Positions 46,698 through 55,076 of a DNA stretch of 64,000 bases are shown here, piece after piece (positions within the stretch are counted from its first letter, which is position 1; each line of letters starts with the position of its first letter). The DNA lies in contig CALWLJ010000009.1 of assembly GCA_944381495.1 (NCBI GenBank), forward strand, positions 1 to 64,000, given 5' to 3'. This DNA comes from an uncultured Mediterraneibacter sp. (GTDB lineage: Bacteria; Bacillota; Clostridia; Lachnospirales; Lachnospiraceae). A program made the position numbers and the translations under genes. The notes under the pieces were generated by a model, which saw nothing but the letters and a program-made list of their open reading frames with translations, ran no database searches and was not told where the DNA came from.

Positions 46698-47705
46698 TTA
46701 AAATTTCCATGAGTCAGGGATAAAAAATTCTTCGAATTTTTTTACAGCATAATGATCCGTCATACCTGCTATATAATCACAAACGATCTGCTCAGGCGGA
46801 TCCTGCGAGCGGATAAGCGCGTCATGAAACTGCCCGGGGAGCAGCTCCAGATGCTTCATGTAGTATTCAAAAAGCTGTTGTATCATATGTACCGCTTTTT
46901 CTTCTTCTCCTTTTGCCTTCGGATTGAGATAAACATGTTCGAACATAAACTTTCTGAGATCCGCCATTGCTTTTTCTACTTCAGGAGACATGATGATCTC
47001 CGGCTTATCCATACTGTTCGTAATTACATCATGGACGATCCGGTTCAGACGTGCTTTGCCTGAATTGCCCAACACATCCCGGATCTCAGCCGGAACATCT
47101 TCCTCTGTCAGAATACCTCCGCGGATCGCATCATCCATATCATGATTAATATAGGCAATTTTATCTGAAAGCCTGACAATTTTCCCTTCAAGTGTATGTG
47201 GATGTCCCGCTGTCTTATGGTTTAAGATACCATCCCTTACTTCCCATGTAAGATTTAATCCCTTTCCCTGTTTTTCAAGGTGATCCACAACGCGAAGGCT
47301 CTGCTGATTATGAGAAAAACGACTGATCTGATTCAGCGCCTTTTCTCCAGCATGTCCAAATGGTGTATGCCCAAGATCATGTCCAAGAGCAATAGCCTCT
47401 ACCAGTTCTTCATTGAGACGCAGAGCTTTTGCGATCGTTCTGGCATTCTGGGATACTTCAAGAGTATGTGTCAGTCTTGTGCGATAATGATCCCCCATAG
47501 CGAGAAGGAATACCTGAGTTTTCTGCCTCAGTCTGCGGAAAGCCTTACAATGCAGAATGCGGTCCCGGTCTCTCTGAAAAACCGGGCGGATGTCACACTG
47601 GACTTCTTCACGCATCCGCCCTCTGGAATTACTGCTCAGAACAGCATAGGGACTAAGATACTCTTTTTCCCGTTCCTCCAGCTGTTCCCGAATCGTGATT
47701 CCCAT
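46698..47705 (-). CDS. dGTP triphosphohydrolase-like HD protein
   Basis: The 335-residue protein has the HD metal site in RTRLTHTLEVSQNARTIAK and EAIALGHDLGHTPFGHAGE, with FRRLRQKTQVF and LSDKIAYINHDMDDAI. It is of the short dGTPase-like class which hydrolyses dNTPs to nucleoside and triphosphate, thereby balancing nucleotide pools; substrate preference varies. Its ATG overlaps the stop codon of the polyphosphate kinase gene (TAATG). It is next to dnaG, a frequent clostridial arrangement. Confidence 0.9.
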   Translation of the reverse strand: MGITIREQLEEREKEYLSPYAVLSSNSRGRMREEVQCDIRPVFQRDRDRILHCKAFRRLRQKTQVFLLAMGDHYRTRLTHTLEVSQNARTIAKALRLNEELVEAIALGHDLGHTPFGHAGEKALNQISRFSHNQQSLRVVDHLEKQGKGLNLTWEVRDGILNHKTAGHPHTLEGKIVRLSDKIAYINHDMDDAIRGGILTEEDVPAEIRDVLGNSGKARLNRIVHDVITNSMDKPEIIMSPEVEKAMADLRKFMFEHVYLNPKAKGEEEKAVHMIQQLFEYYMKHLELLPGQFHDALIRSQDPPEQIVCDYIAGMTDHYAVKKFEEFFIPDSWKF

Positions 47706-49255
47706 TATTTCATCTCCTTGATCCGTTTTTCAATTGCTTCTACAACTGTACGAAGTACCTTGACTCTGGCATAATACTTATCGTTTCCTTCAACGACCAC
47801 CCATGGCGCATAGTCTGTAGATGTCCGCAGCAACATTTCATTTACGGCATCTTCGTACTGATCCCATTTTTCACGGTTTCTCCAGTCCTCATCCGTAATC
47901 TTCCACTGTTTTTCCGGATTTTCCTGACGTTCTTTAAAACGGCGTTCCTGCTCGTCCTTGTCAATGTGCATCCAGAATTTAATTACAATGGCTCCGGCAT
48001 CATGAAGATCTTTTTCCATATCATTGATTTCTTTATAGGCTCTCTGCCATTCTTCTTTTGTACAAAATCCTTCTATCCGTTCCACCATGACACGTCCGTA
48101 CCATGTACGGTCGAATATCGCTACATGTCCGTCTTTTGGCATTGCGCGCCAGAAACGCCACAAATAGTGATGTGCCTTTTCAATATCATTTGGAGATGCC
48201 GTAGGATTCACCGCATATCCTCTGGGATCCATTTTGGCCGTCAGCCTCTTGATCGCACCGCCTTTTCCTCCGGCATCCCATCCTTCAAATCCGAGAACGA
48301 CCGGGATACGCCGACGATACAGTTCCCCATGGAGCTTTTCCAGTTTTTTCTGAAGTTTATCCAGCTTTTCTTCATACTCCTCTCTTGTATATTTCAGAGA
48401 GAGATCTGCTTTTGAAAGAATAGATACCTGCAGGCCGCGCATCTCCCGATCCGCTTCCCGTGCCAGCTCAGCCGCCGGATCCGATATATGGGTACTTTCT
48501 GATTCAGTTGCCTTCCTGGCGTCTCTTGTTTCTATTTCCTCCTGAATCTTCTCGATCTGATCTGCCAGTGCTTTTATTACCGTAGTATAGATCTTAACCG
48601 TTGCGAAACGGCGATCCATGGATTCTATTATCGTCCACGGCGCATAATCGGAATCTGTCTTAAACAGCATATCTTCCATCATTGAAGCATATTCATCATA
48701 TCTGACGTTTCTCTCAAGATCTCCCTGGCTGACACGCCACGCACTTTCCTTATTCTTTTTGAGTTTATCAAATCTTTTTTTCTGCTCCTTTTTGTCAATA
48801 TCAAGGAAAAGTTTAATAATTACATTTCCATCATCTGCCAGCTGTTCTTCAAAAGAATTAATCGAATGAAAAACATCCGGAAGATCCTTTTCCTTTGTGC
48901 GCATCTCAAAGCGGTCAATCAGAACTTTCCTGTACCAGCTGCCGTCAAATATTGAAATTCTCCCTCTTTCAGGTGTTTTAGTCCAGAATCTCCACATAAA
49001 AGGATGCATCCGTTCCTCTTCCGTTTCATTCTTTATCGGATAAACCTGAAAACCTCTGGGATCCATGCTCTGAATCAGCCGTCCGATCTGAAGCCCCTTT
49101 CCCGATGCTCCAAATCCTTCAAAAACGATAAGCACAGGAATTTTCAGCTCTTTGCACCGCCTCTGCAGAAAACCCAGTTTTGATTCCAGCTGCGGCATTT
49201 TTTCCCGATATTCCTCTTTCGATATTTTCTTTGTCAGATCCACTTTTTCCAGCAT
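47705..49255 (-). CDS. Double-domain polyphosphate kinase 2 (polyphosphate:AMP phosphotransferase type)
   Basis: The 516-residue protein is two PPK2 domains in tandem. Domain 1 (about 15-230) has a P-loop-like GFGASGKG at 47-54 but FDGSWYRK at 103-110; domain 2 (about 285-510) has canonical GWDAGGKG at 325-332 and FDRTWYGRVMVER. Fused PPK2 enzymes of this sort use polyphosphate to phosphorylate AMP to ADP. The Arg of the FDRxWYGR motif is missing in domain 1, so domain 2 is probably the catalytic one. The gene heads a cluster with the dGTPase-like, dnaG and rpoD genes. Confidence 0.88.
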   Translation of the reverse strand: MLEKVDLTKKISKEEYREKMPQLESKLGFLQRRCKELKIPVLIVFEGFGASGKGLQIGRLIQSMDPRGFQVYPIKNETEEERMHPFMWRFWTKTPERGRISIFDGSWYRKVLIDRFEMRTKEKDLPDVFHSINSFEEQLADDGNVIIKLFLDIDKKEQKKRFDKLKKNKESAWRVSQGDLERNVRYDEYASMMEDMLFKTDSDYAPWTIIESMDRRFATVKIYTTVIKALADQIEKIQEEIETRDARKATESESTHISDPAAELAREADREMRGLQVSILSKADLSLKYTREEYEEKLDKLQKKLEKLHGELYRRRIPVVLGFEGWDAGGKGGAIKRLTAKMDPRGYAVNPTASPNDIEKAHHYLWRFWRAMPKDGHVAIFDRTWYGRVMVERIEGFCTKEEWQRAYKEINDMEKDLHDAGAIVIKFWMHIDKDEQERRFKERQENPEKQWKITDEDWRNREKWDQYEDAVNEMLLRTSTDYAPWVVVEGNDKYYARVKVLRTVVEAIEKRIKEMK

Positions 49256-49363
49256 AGCATTCCCTCCATTTCAAACGTTGGGGTCAAAAATATTTTTCCC
49301 CAGCATCAAAATATTATCTGCCTGTTTCTATAAATTATAGTAATTATATCATACAATATAAGC

Positions 49364-49401
49364 AAAAAAGGAAAAATCCTATTAAAGATTCTTCCTTTTT
49401 T
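49364..49401 (-). terminator. Terminator after the 112-residue XRE gene
   Basis: A nearly perfect hairpin formed by AAAAAAGGAA and TTCCTTTTTT with inner AATC/GATT pairing; on the minus strand it ends in six T residues. Confidence 0.75.
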
Positions 49402-49425
49402 ACATGTTTTTCTTAAATATGCTTT

Positions 49426-49764
49426 TCATGCCTGTTCAGCCAGCTGCTCCATCAGGCTGCAGATCAGACTTTTGTTTTTCTGGTTCATACGTTCAAAATA
49501 ATGGATAAAATTAACATTTCGATCAATAAGGCATTCTGCTTCAATCCGGCCTTCAACGGTCATCCTGCTGTCAGAAAGCTTAAGAATATAATCTGAAGAT
49601 ACCTGGAAGTATTTCGAAAGCTGAACAAGAGTTTCCGCCGGAAACGAATTTTCTCCTTTTTCAATCCGGCTGATCGTCTGCTGTGATACATTGATCTTCT
49701 TCGCAAGGTCAGTTTGTCTCAGCCCCTTTTCCAGCCGTAATTCTTTCACCCGATTCTCCACCAC
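49426..49764 (-). CDS. XRE-family transcriptional regulator
   Basis: The 112-residue protein carries an XRE helix-turn-helix (about 7-62: LRLEKGLRQTDLAKKINVSQQTISRIEKGENSFPAETLVQLSKYF) and a helical tail likely used for dimers. Its start ATG has GGAGATAAAGGACGGGAAA upstream. It faces away from another XRE gene (49941-50162) across a 176-base gap that must hold both promoters. It flanks the mobile element but lies on the chromosomal side. Targets unknown. Confidence 0.85.
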   Translation of the reverse strand: MVENRVKELRLEKGLRQTDLAKKINVSQQTISRIEKGENSFPAETLVQLSKYFQVSSDYILKLSDSRMTVEGRIEAECLIDRNVNFIHYFERMNQKNKSLICSLMEQLAEQA

Positions 49765-49940
49765 TTTTTCCCGTCCTTTATCTCCGATTGGATCTTTCCA
49801 TTTTCAAAGCTTATTTGCTTTTCTTATTTATTGTAGCGAAAATACATCAGCGTGCTATCCATATATTGGATTTTTATGTACTCAGAATTAGAGTATTATC
49901 TGATACAGATGAATGATAAAATGATTATCGGTGATTAATT

Positions 49941-50162
49941 ATGACAAAGAACACAATCGGAAGGAATATCCGAAGCCTTAGAAAGCAAAAAAACATGCAG
50001 CAGAATGATCTGGCATTACTTCTGAATATCCGCAGACAAACTGTATCCTCATACGAGCTCGGCAAGAGCATTCCGGATATTTTCACTCTTATCCGTATTG
50101 CAGATATTTTCCAAGTGTCTCTGGATGAACTGTCAGGGAGAGCTCCTGTAAGAAAAGAATAG
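49941..50162 (+). CDS. Small XRE-family regulator
   Basis: The 73-residue protein is nearly all helix-turn-helix (MTKNTIGRNIRSLRKQKNMQQNDLALLLNIRRQTVSSYELGKSIPDIFTLIRIADIF), of the Cro-like, single-domain type. Its last 30 bases overlap the end of the convergent recombinase frame, apparently because the mobile element integrated immediately downstream and the recombinase frame runs through the junction. The gene itself looks intact. Confidence 0.82.
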   Translation: MTKNTIGRNIRSLRKQKNMQQNDLALLLNIRRQTVSSYELGKSIPDIFTLIRIADIFQVSLDELSGRAPVRKE

Positions 50163-51689
50163 ATGAAAAGATATTATGCGGCTTTTTATCATACAAAAAA
50201 GGCAACTCTTGTATAAAGAGTTACCCTTCAGACAAACTGCACCGAATGAGGATAAATCCGAACCCTCAACATCTGCCAGAGTGATAGTCTTGGAACCATC
50301 CTTATAGTTGAAAGTAAGGATTATCTTGTCCTCATAAAGATACACCGCATTTACAAAGCTGTCGATCAGCCTTTGCCGCTGTTCCCGCTTTGTCACATCA
50401 AACTTGCGGAAACGGTAAATGAAAAATGCTATCTGTTCTCTTGTAAGCAGGGGTTTGTGCATTTCTTCCTGCAAAATGCTGACTTCAAGCTGGCTTTTTG
50501 TTTCTTCCAACTCGTCCAGCCTTTGCTTGGTGGATGGGGTAAAAATCCCTGCTTGAATAGCGTTGAGCATATTGTTAATACCTTTTTCCGTTTCTGCAAG
50601 CTGTTTTTTCAAAAGTGGCAGGTCGGTGCTTTCTTTCTTCTGCAACTCCATCAGCGTATCAATCAGCCGCTCCATGACTTCATCATTCATAATTGCTTTC
50701 ATGGTATAATTGACAACCAAATCTTCAATCCAGTCTTTCTTGACCGCTTTCTTGTCACAGAGCTTCTTTTTCTTAGTATTCACACAGCGATAATAACGGT
50801 GTACTTTCATTGTATGGCTTGTGCCGCTTTCTCCCACCATGAAAGAGCCGCATTTCCCACAGTACAGCTTCGTTGTCAAAAGGTAATCATCCTCGGCTTT
50901 GTGACGGGCAGGAGCTTTTTTGTTCTTTGCCAGCCGTTCCTGTACCCGTTCAAACAACTCTTTCGGGACAATCGCCGGAATACCGTCCTCCTTGACTACA
51001 TCACGATAGCTGTATTCTCCCATGTAACGGCGGTTCTTTAGCAGGTGGTTCATAATATTCAATGTGATTTTCCCGCCACGAATGGAACGCATACCCCGGC
51101 TGTTTAACAGATTGACAAGTTCCTGCATGGTCGCACCCTCGCTGTACTTTGTAAACATTTCCAGTACCACCGGGGCGGTCTTGGGGTCGATTTGATAAAA
51201 CTGCTGTTCGTCAATGTAATATCCCATCGGGACAGTACCGCCATTGTATTTACATTTCAGCGCATTGTCAGTCAGACCTCGAATAACCTTTTCAGAAAGT
51301 TCCGCAGAGTAGTATTCTGCATAGCCCTCCAGCATAGCTTCCAGAATAATTCCCTCGCTGCCCTCGGAGATATTTTCCCTTGCGGAAATGACTTTCACAC
51401 CGTTCTTTTTCAAGAGATTTTTGTAGCGTGCGCTATCATAACGGTTTCGTGCAAAGCGGTCTAATTTCCAGACAAGGACAACATCAAACAAGCCCTTTGC
51501 GCTGTCTTTAATCATCTTCTGAAATTCAGGGCGGTTGTCCGTTTTTGCTGATAAAGCCCGGTCAATGTATGTTCCTAAAATCGTGATACCGTTTCGTTCT
51601 GCATAATCCTTACATTCTCGCAACTGCCCCTCAATACTTTCTTCTCGTTGATTATCGGAAGAATAGCGGGCGTAGATCACACCTTTCAT
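50133..51689 (-). CDS. Large serine recombinase
   Basis: The 518-residue protein has the resolvase domain (KGVIYARYSSDNQREESIEGQ, catalytic Ser at 10; VLVWKLDRFARNR), a recombinase domain (about 150-270), a zinc ribbon (LYCGKCGSFMVGE, RYYRCVNTKKKKLCDKK, about 285-335) and a coiled coil (about 355-420). It inserts and excises the element. Its ATG overlaps the XRE stop (ATGA). The C-terminus past SDLSSFGAV (about 484) is unlike family ends and probably encoded by host DNA past the junction: it runs through a hairpin and into the opposite XRE gene. Confidence 0.93.
   Translation of the reverse strand: MKGVIYARYSSDNQREESIEGQLRECKDYAERNGITILGTYIDRALSAKTDNRPEFQKMIKDSAKGLFDVVLVWKLDRFARNRYDSARYKNLLKKNGVKVISARENISEGSEGIILEAMLEGYAEYYSAELSEKVIRGLTDNALKCKYNGGTVPMGYYIDEQQFYQIDPKTAPVVLEMFTKYSEGATMQELVNLLNSRGMRSIRGGKITLNIMNHLLKNRRYMGEYSYRDVVKEDGIPAIVPKELFERVQERLAKNKKAPARHKAEDDYLLTTKLYCGKCGSFMVGESGTSHTMKVHRYYRCVNTKKKKLCDKKAVKKDWIEDLVVNYTMKAIMNDEVMERLIDTLMELQKKESTDLPLLKKQLAETEKGINNMLNAIQAGIFTPSTKQRLDELEETKSQLEVSILQEEMHKPLLTREQIAFFIYRFRKFDVTKREQRQRLIDSFVNAVYLYEDKIILTFNYKDGSKTITLADVEGSDLSSFGAVCLKGNSLYKSCLFCMIKSRIISFHLFFSYRSSP
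50195..50225 (-). terminator. Hairpin with T tract at the left junction
   Basis: AACTCTT (50204-50210) pairs with AAGAGTT (50216-50222); the minus strand reads GCC then six T residues. It lies inside the extended end of the recombinase frame and so probably belongs to the host side of the junction. Confidence 0.6.
50254..50262 (+). other. Candidate left attachment-site repeat
   Basis: AAATCCGAA occurs here and again at 58903-58911 in the same orientation near the right end of the element. Against this, the copy lies in recombinase codons SDL that are conserved in the family, so the true crossover may be nearer 50235. Confidence 0.2.
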
Positions 51690-52039
51690 TTATCCACCTC
51701 CATCATTTGAAGAAGCGTCTGCTTTAACTTTTTACTCATTGGCGATTGCGGGTCAAAACACATTTCAATAAACTGCCGCATTTCCTCACTGCCCGTTGCA
51801 ATTTTAGGGCGGTATTCGTACAGCTTGCCTTGGGGCTTATCCGTCCGGGCAAACAGGTAATCCATAGACACATCAAAATAATCTGCATACTTCACAAGCG
51901 TTTCCAAAGACGGAGCAGATTGTCCCTGTTCATAGCGGTTAATGCTGGACTGTTTTACTCCCAGCAAATCCGCCATCTTTACCTGTGACAGTTTCACGCT
52001 CTCCCGCAATATCCGCAGACGTTCTCCCAATTCTTTCAT
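51686..52039 (-). CDS. XRE-family regulator coupled to the serine recombinase
   Basis: The 117-residue product starts at MKELGERLRILRESVKLSQVKMADLLGVKQSSINRYEQG (52039, GGAGG upstream); the open frame extends 22 codons further without support. The HTH is at about 5-60. It overlaps the recombinase start by four bases, so both are translated together, and it probably controls integration and excision. It lies just left of the origin-of-transfer region. Confidence 0.88.
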   Translation of the reverse strand: MKELGERLRILRESVKLSQVKMADLLGVKQSSINRYEQGQSAPSLETLVKYADYFDVSMDYLFARTDKPQGKLYEYRPKIATGSEEMRQFIEMCFDPQSPMSKKLKQTLLQMMEVDK

Positions 52040-52168
52040 AGCTGCGACCTCCCTGTTTTCTCTGTGCTTATTATAACATTTATGCGTTTTATTTTCAATC
52101 CGCAATAAGCATAATTATTATGATAAATGCTCGCATAAAGAGCAGAGGAAACAGGGAATGCAGCACCA

Positions 52169-52221
52169 AAATAAGCGGTCAATCTGACTGTGATGTTACA
52201 GCAGACTGAAACCGCTTATTT
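52169..52221. terminator. Bidirectional terminator-like hairpin in the element
   Basis: AAATAAGCGGT (52169-52179) and ACCGCTTATTT (52211-52221) are perfect 11-base arms, with more pairing inside; T residues follow on the plus strand. Confidence 0.6.
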
Positions 52222-52225
52222 TTGC

Positions 52226-52330
52226 GTTTTGCGGGGAATGTGGGTACACATGACCGCAAAACAGGGTTTCCAAAGGGTATCCCTTTGGCACACGACTTTG
52301 CTTGCAAAGTGTAGTGTGTTATACGCTCTG
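52226..52330 (+). other. Probable MobV-type origin of transfer (oriT)
   Basis: Perfect repeats stand in a row: GTTTTGCGG with CCGCAAAAC (52226-52234, 52254-52262), CCAAAGGG with CCCTTTGG (52270-52277, 52281-52288) and ACTTTGC with GCAAAGT (52295-52301, 52304-52310). The last is followed at once by GTAGTGTGTTATAC (52311-52324). The pMV158/MobM nick region has the same design: an ACTTT...AAAGT hairpin followed by TAGTGTG/TTA. The predicted nick is between 52318 and 52319. The match to the pMV158 site is from memory. Confidence 0.75.
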
Positions 52331-52568
52331 TCGGCGTTGCTGCGAAAATGAAGTTGCCGGGGGAGGGCAAGTACATTTGAAGTAGCAAGAAAACAGGGCT
52401 GTGGTTGCATGGCGTAAAGCCGCAAATACAGGGCTGGTTTCAGCAGCAGACAGGGCGTATAGGAAAGCCCCCGTCCATCGTCCCACGTCGGACTTCGGGA
52501 CAAAATGTCCCGAACTTGTGGACACACTCACGAAAAAGCGGGTGGGTTTTTCTCTCAAAATTGAAATG

Positions 52569-52675
52569 GGCGGGAAGCCATTTTAAGGGCTTTCCCGCCT
52601 TGATTGCCTATCAGCAAAGGTAGGCGAAACTGTCAACGGCGGCGCATTTATGCGCCGTTCATCTTGACCGTTGAC
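52569..52675. repeat. Two further hairpins in the non-coding part of the element
   Basis: The 52331-52727 stretch has no gene I can support. It holds a GGCGGGAA...TTCCCGCC hairpin (about 52570-52600) and a nested one: GTCAACGG (52632-52639) with CCGTTGAC (52668-52675), enclosing GGCGCAT (52641-52647) with ATGCGCC (52650-52656). They may be terminators or traces of recombination that brought in the cargo. Confidence 0.55.
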
Positions 52676-52727
52676 TGGATCGGCTGGCTTTGCGATTTCC
52701 CATCACTTTAATAAATGCGTTTTCTTC

Positions 52728-53978
52728 TCAATCGTCGCTTTTACGAGCAAAACTGTTTTGGGATTGACAATCAACATTTCGTAAAACTGGCAATACGAAA
52801 ACCAAAACGGCAACCGCAATAATCCCTATTCCACAAAGTAAAAACCATTTTTCCACACCAATTCGTTCTGCAAAAATACCGGAACACAGCAAACCCAGCG
52901 GCATGGCAAAGGACATCACGCTTCCGAGCAATGAGAAAACCCGTCCCAGATATTCTGGTGGAAGCTGCTCTTGAAACAAGGCGTTTTGTACTCCGTAAAA
53001 TGGAGAAGTTAATCCCATGACTGTACAACAAATTACAAATATAAAAAACGCATTGGTGGGCAGCAAACCGGAAATCGCAATGCTTACCCCCATCACAAGA
53101 ACCGATAGACCGATTGAAAAAATCCGGTTCTTGAATCCACCCCAAACGCTGAGCAAAATTCCCCCTGCAAGCATACCGCCTGCAAAAGCAATTTCTGCTA
53201 TGGACGCATGGGTAGGTGTTCCACGAAAGTATCCCATGCTCATTAAAGGGTACAATGCACTGATAGGCATAAAGAAAAACATATATGCCGTTCCAATCCA
53301 AAGTAATGCGAACAAACCCTTGTTTTTCTTTAACTCAAAATATCCCTCCTTCATATCCCGGAAAAAGCTGTTTTGGCTTTCGCCTGGGCATATTGGCGGA
53401 TTTGGAATCGACAGAACCGCAACAACGCCGCAAGCCAGAACTGCGCCGATAATATCCAATAGAATAATCGTGCTTAATGACCAGACACTATATAAGAAAG
53501 CGGCAGCGGCTGGGCTGATCAGGGACACGGCGGCCTGCATGGTCTGATTATAACCGGCACATTTGGTTAGCTGGTCTTGCGGAACCATAAGCGGTGTAAC
53601 TGCGCTGGACGCAGGAGAATGAAAAGCGTTGCCGATACTTCTGACAAATAAGACCAGCATAATGAGCCATATGGGCAGTTCCATAAACACTGAAACGACT
53701 GCCAGAAATCCTCCTGTTGCGGCAATCATAAGGTCTGCTCCGATCATCACTCCTTTGCGGCTATGGCGATCCACAAAAGTCCCTGCAAAGGGGCCAATCA
53801 CAGCTTGAGGAAGAAAGCCCATCAAGGTTGCAATGGATAAGACCATAGCGGAATTTGTTTTTGCTGTGAGATAGAATATAATGGACATTTGCAAAATCCC
53901 ACTTGTAATGAGAGAAACGCTCTGTCCCGCCAGCATAGTAAAATACTTCTTTTTCCAAAATTTAGTTTCTGTTGTCAT
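52728..53978 (-). CDS. MFS efflux transporter (MFS_3-like), possible drug resistance cargo
   Basis: The 416-residue protein starts at MTTETKFWKKKYFTMLAGQ (53978, AGGAGG at 7 bases). It has about 12 membrane helices and a loop GTFVDRHSRKGVMIGADL of the A-type major facilitator motif, with SPASSAVTPLMVPQDQLTKCAGYNQTMQAAV, which is typical of the family containing macrolide exporters Mef and enterobactin exporters. It is the first gene of the cargo to the left of a strong regulated promoter and attenuator-like leader. The substrate cannot be read; an antibiotic is likely from context. I could not match it to a named tet or mef class. Confidence 0.8.
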   Translation of the reverse strand: MTTETKFWKKKYFTMLAGQSVSLITSGILQMSIIFYLTAKTNSAMVLSIATLMGFLPQAVIGPFAGTFVDRHSRKGVMIGADLMIAATGGFLAVVSVFMELPIWLIMLVLFVRSIGNAFHSPASSAVTPLMVPQDQLTKCAGYNQTMQAAVSLISPAAAAFLYSVWSLSTIILLDIIGAVLACGVVAVLSIPNPPICPGESQNSFFRDMKEGYFELKKNKGLFALLWIGTAYMFFFMPISALYPLMSMGYFRGTPTHASIAEIAFAGGMLAGGILLSVWGGFKNRIFSIGLSVLVMGVSIAISGLLPTNAFFIFVICCTVMGLTSPFYGVQNALFQEQLPPEYLGRVFSLLGSVMSFAMPLGLLCSGIFAERIGVEKWFLLCGIGIIAVAVLVFVLPVLRNVDCQSQNSFARKSDD

Positions 53979-54243
53979 ATCAATACCTCCTGTTTTTGTC
54001 ACATACTCTTTTCTGCGCAACAAAAAGCAGATATATGCTCCACTATGGGCATATACCTGCATAACAAAAGGCACGACAAGAAATACTCTATGACAATCAT
54101 TGTCATAAAGGATTGACCTACGTGTTTCTCTGTACGCACGACAAAAAAGCCCATCACATGGAATGAAAAACCGACTTTTTGTTGTTTATTAGCGTACAAA
54201 AATTAACACACGTAAGCCTCCTTTCAACTTCAAACTGATTGTC
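53979..54243 (-). promoter_or_regulatory. Attenuator-like leader of the MFS gene
   Basis: The transcript from the promoter at 54244-54272 would have a 265-base leader. It contains a short peptide ORF (54189-54209) with a strong ribosome site, T-rich stretches after weak hairpins (about 54145-54160), a perfect palindrome ATGACAAT-C-ATTGTCAT (54089-54105) and a hairpin ATATGCTCC...GGGCATAT (about 54031-54054) some 50 bases before the start codon. Such leaders are known to control macrolide and tetracycline resistance genes by ribosome stalling or termination. The mechanism here is inferred. Confidence 0.5.
54189..54209 (-). CDS. Six-residue leader peptide MLIFVR
   Basis: GTG-TTA-ATT-TTT-GTA-CGC-TAA follows AGGAGG (54222-54217) with 7-base spacing. 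A peptide this short with so strong a ribosome site just after a promoter is a sign of translational attenuation rather than of a functional protein. Confidence 0.45.
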   Translation of the reverse strand: MLIFVR

Positions 54244-54281
54244 AGAATATCATATAACAGATAGATTGTCAATCAGTTTGA
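54230..54281 (-). promoter_or_regulatory. Strong promoter framed by an inverted repeat, for the MFS gene
   Basis: TTGACA (54272-54267) and TATTCT (54249-54244) on the minus strand are 17 bases apart. Perfect 12-base arms TCAAACTGATTG (54230-54241) and CAATCAGTTTGA (54270-54281) frame the promoter, one over the -35 box and one just past the -10 box. This is a natural site for a repressor dimer or pair; no obvious TetR gene is next to it. Confidence 0.7.
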
Positions 54282-54321
54282 AAAATTTTTGAAGTGGATT
54301 GGTTTGTTTATAACTGAAAAT

Positions 54322-55047
54322 CTAATTTCTTTGAACTTGCAGGGAATGGAATGCTCCGCTTACTTTTTTAGCCCTAACAATTATAATATCTGGAATTTCC
54401 TTGTTAAAATAGCATTCTTCATAAAAACCATCAATTACAAAACCAGTGTCAAAACACATATTAAAAATATCCTGCAAAGAACGATGATAGTAACATTGCT
54501 TTTGTGGTTGTCCTTCAATCGCAATATCGTAGTAGCTGTGTGGTGTCATGTATTTATCTGTCAGTGTAACAAAGCACGGATGCTGTGTTGCAAATACAAA
54601 AACTCCATTATCCTCAATCAAATTGTAAACAGCGGTAAAAAGCGGCTTAATATCGGTAATATCCATGACCGCCATATTTGAAACCGCTTTTGTGAACATC
54701 CTGTTTCTTTTTAACGTCTTCATACTGATTTCATTAGTGGCATCTGCTACGTAAAATTCAATTCTATCAGTATTGTGTTTTCTTCGTTTCTTTGCCAGTT
54801 CAATCATTTTTTCACCATAATCAAAGCCAACAACTGAAATGCCTTTTTCAGCAAGATATGCCGAATAGTTTCCGTTTCCACACGCAATATCTAAAATATA
54901 ATCTGAGGAATTGGGATTTAGAAGTTCTGTGACCTTTGGACGGACCACGTTTCTGTGAAAATCATTTGATTCATCACCCATTGTATAATCCCAAAATTCA
55001 GCATTTTGATCCCATATCATTTTACTTTCTTCTTTTGAGTATCGCAT
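54322..55047 (-). CDS. Class I SAM-dependent methyltransferase
   Basis: The 241-residue protein has the glycine-rich SAM motif YILDIACGNGNYSAYLAEKGISVVGFDYG and FYVADATNEI, as in class I methyltransferases. The C-terminal half is not specific. It lies between the SnoaL-like gene (upstream) and the MFS gene (downstream) on the same strand inside the mobile element. A small-molecule target is more likely than rRNA because the Erm and Cfr motifs are absent, but this is inference. Confidence 0.8.
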   Translation of the reverse strand: MRYSKEESKMIWDQNAEFWDYTMGDESNDFHRNVVRPKVTELLNPNSSDYILDIACGNGNYSAYLAEKGISVVGFDYGEKMIELAKKRRKHNTDRIEFYVADATNEISMKTLKRNRMFTKAVSNMAVMDITDIKPLFTAVYNLIEDNGVFVFATQHPCFVTLTDKYMTPHSYYDIAIEGQPQKQCYYHRSLQDIFNMCFDTGFVIDGFYEECYFNKEIPDIIIVRAKKVSGAFHSLQVQRN

Positions 55048-55076
55048 AATTCCTCCTTCAATTAGAAGTTTTCTAT

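Noticed and set aside
53979-54074. Upstream in-frame extension of the MFS protein (MPFVMQVYAHSG...)
   Set aside because: It lies in the leader hairpins, and the AGGAGG is placed for ATG 53978. It might be a second leader peptide in frame but this cannot be shown.
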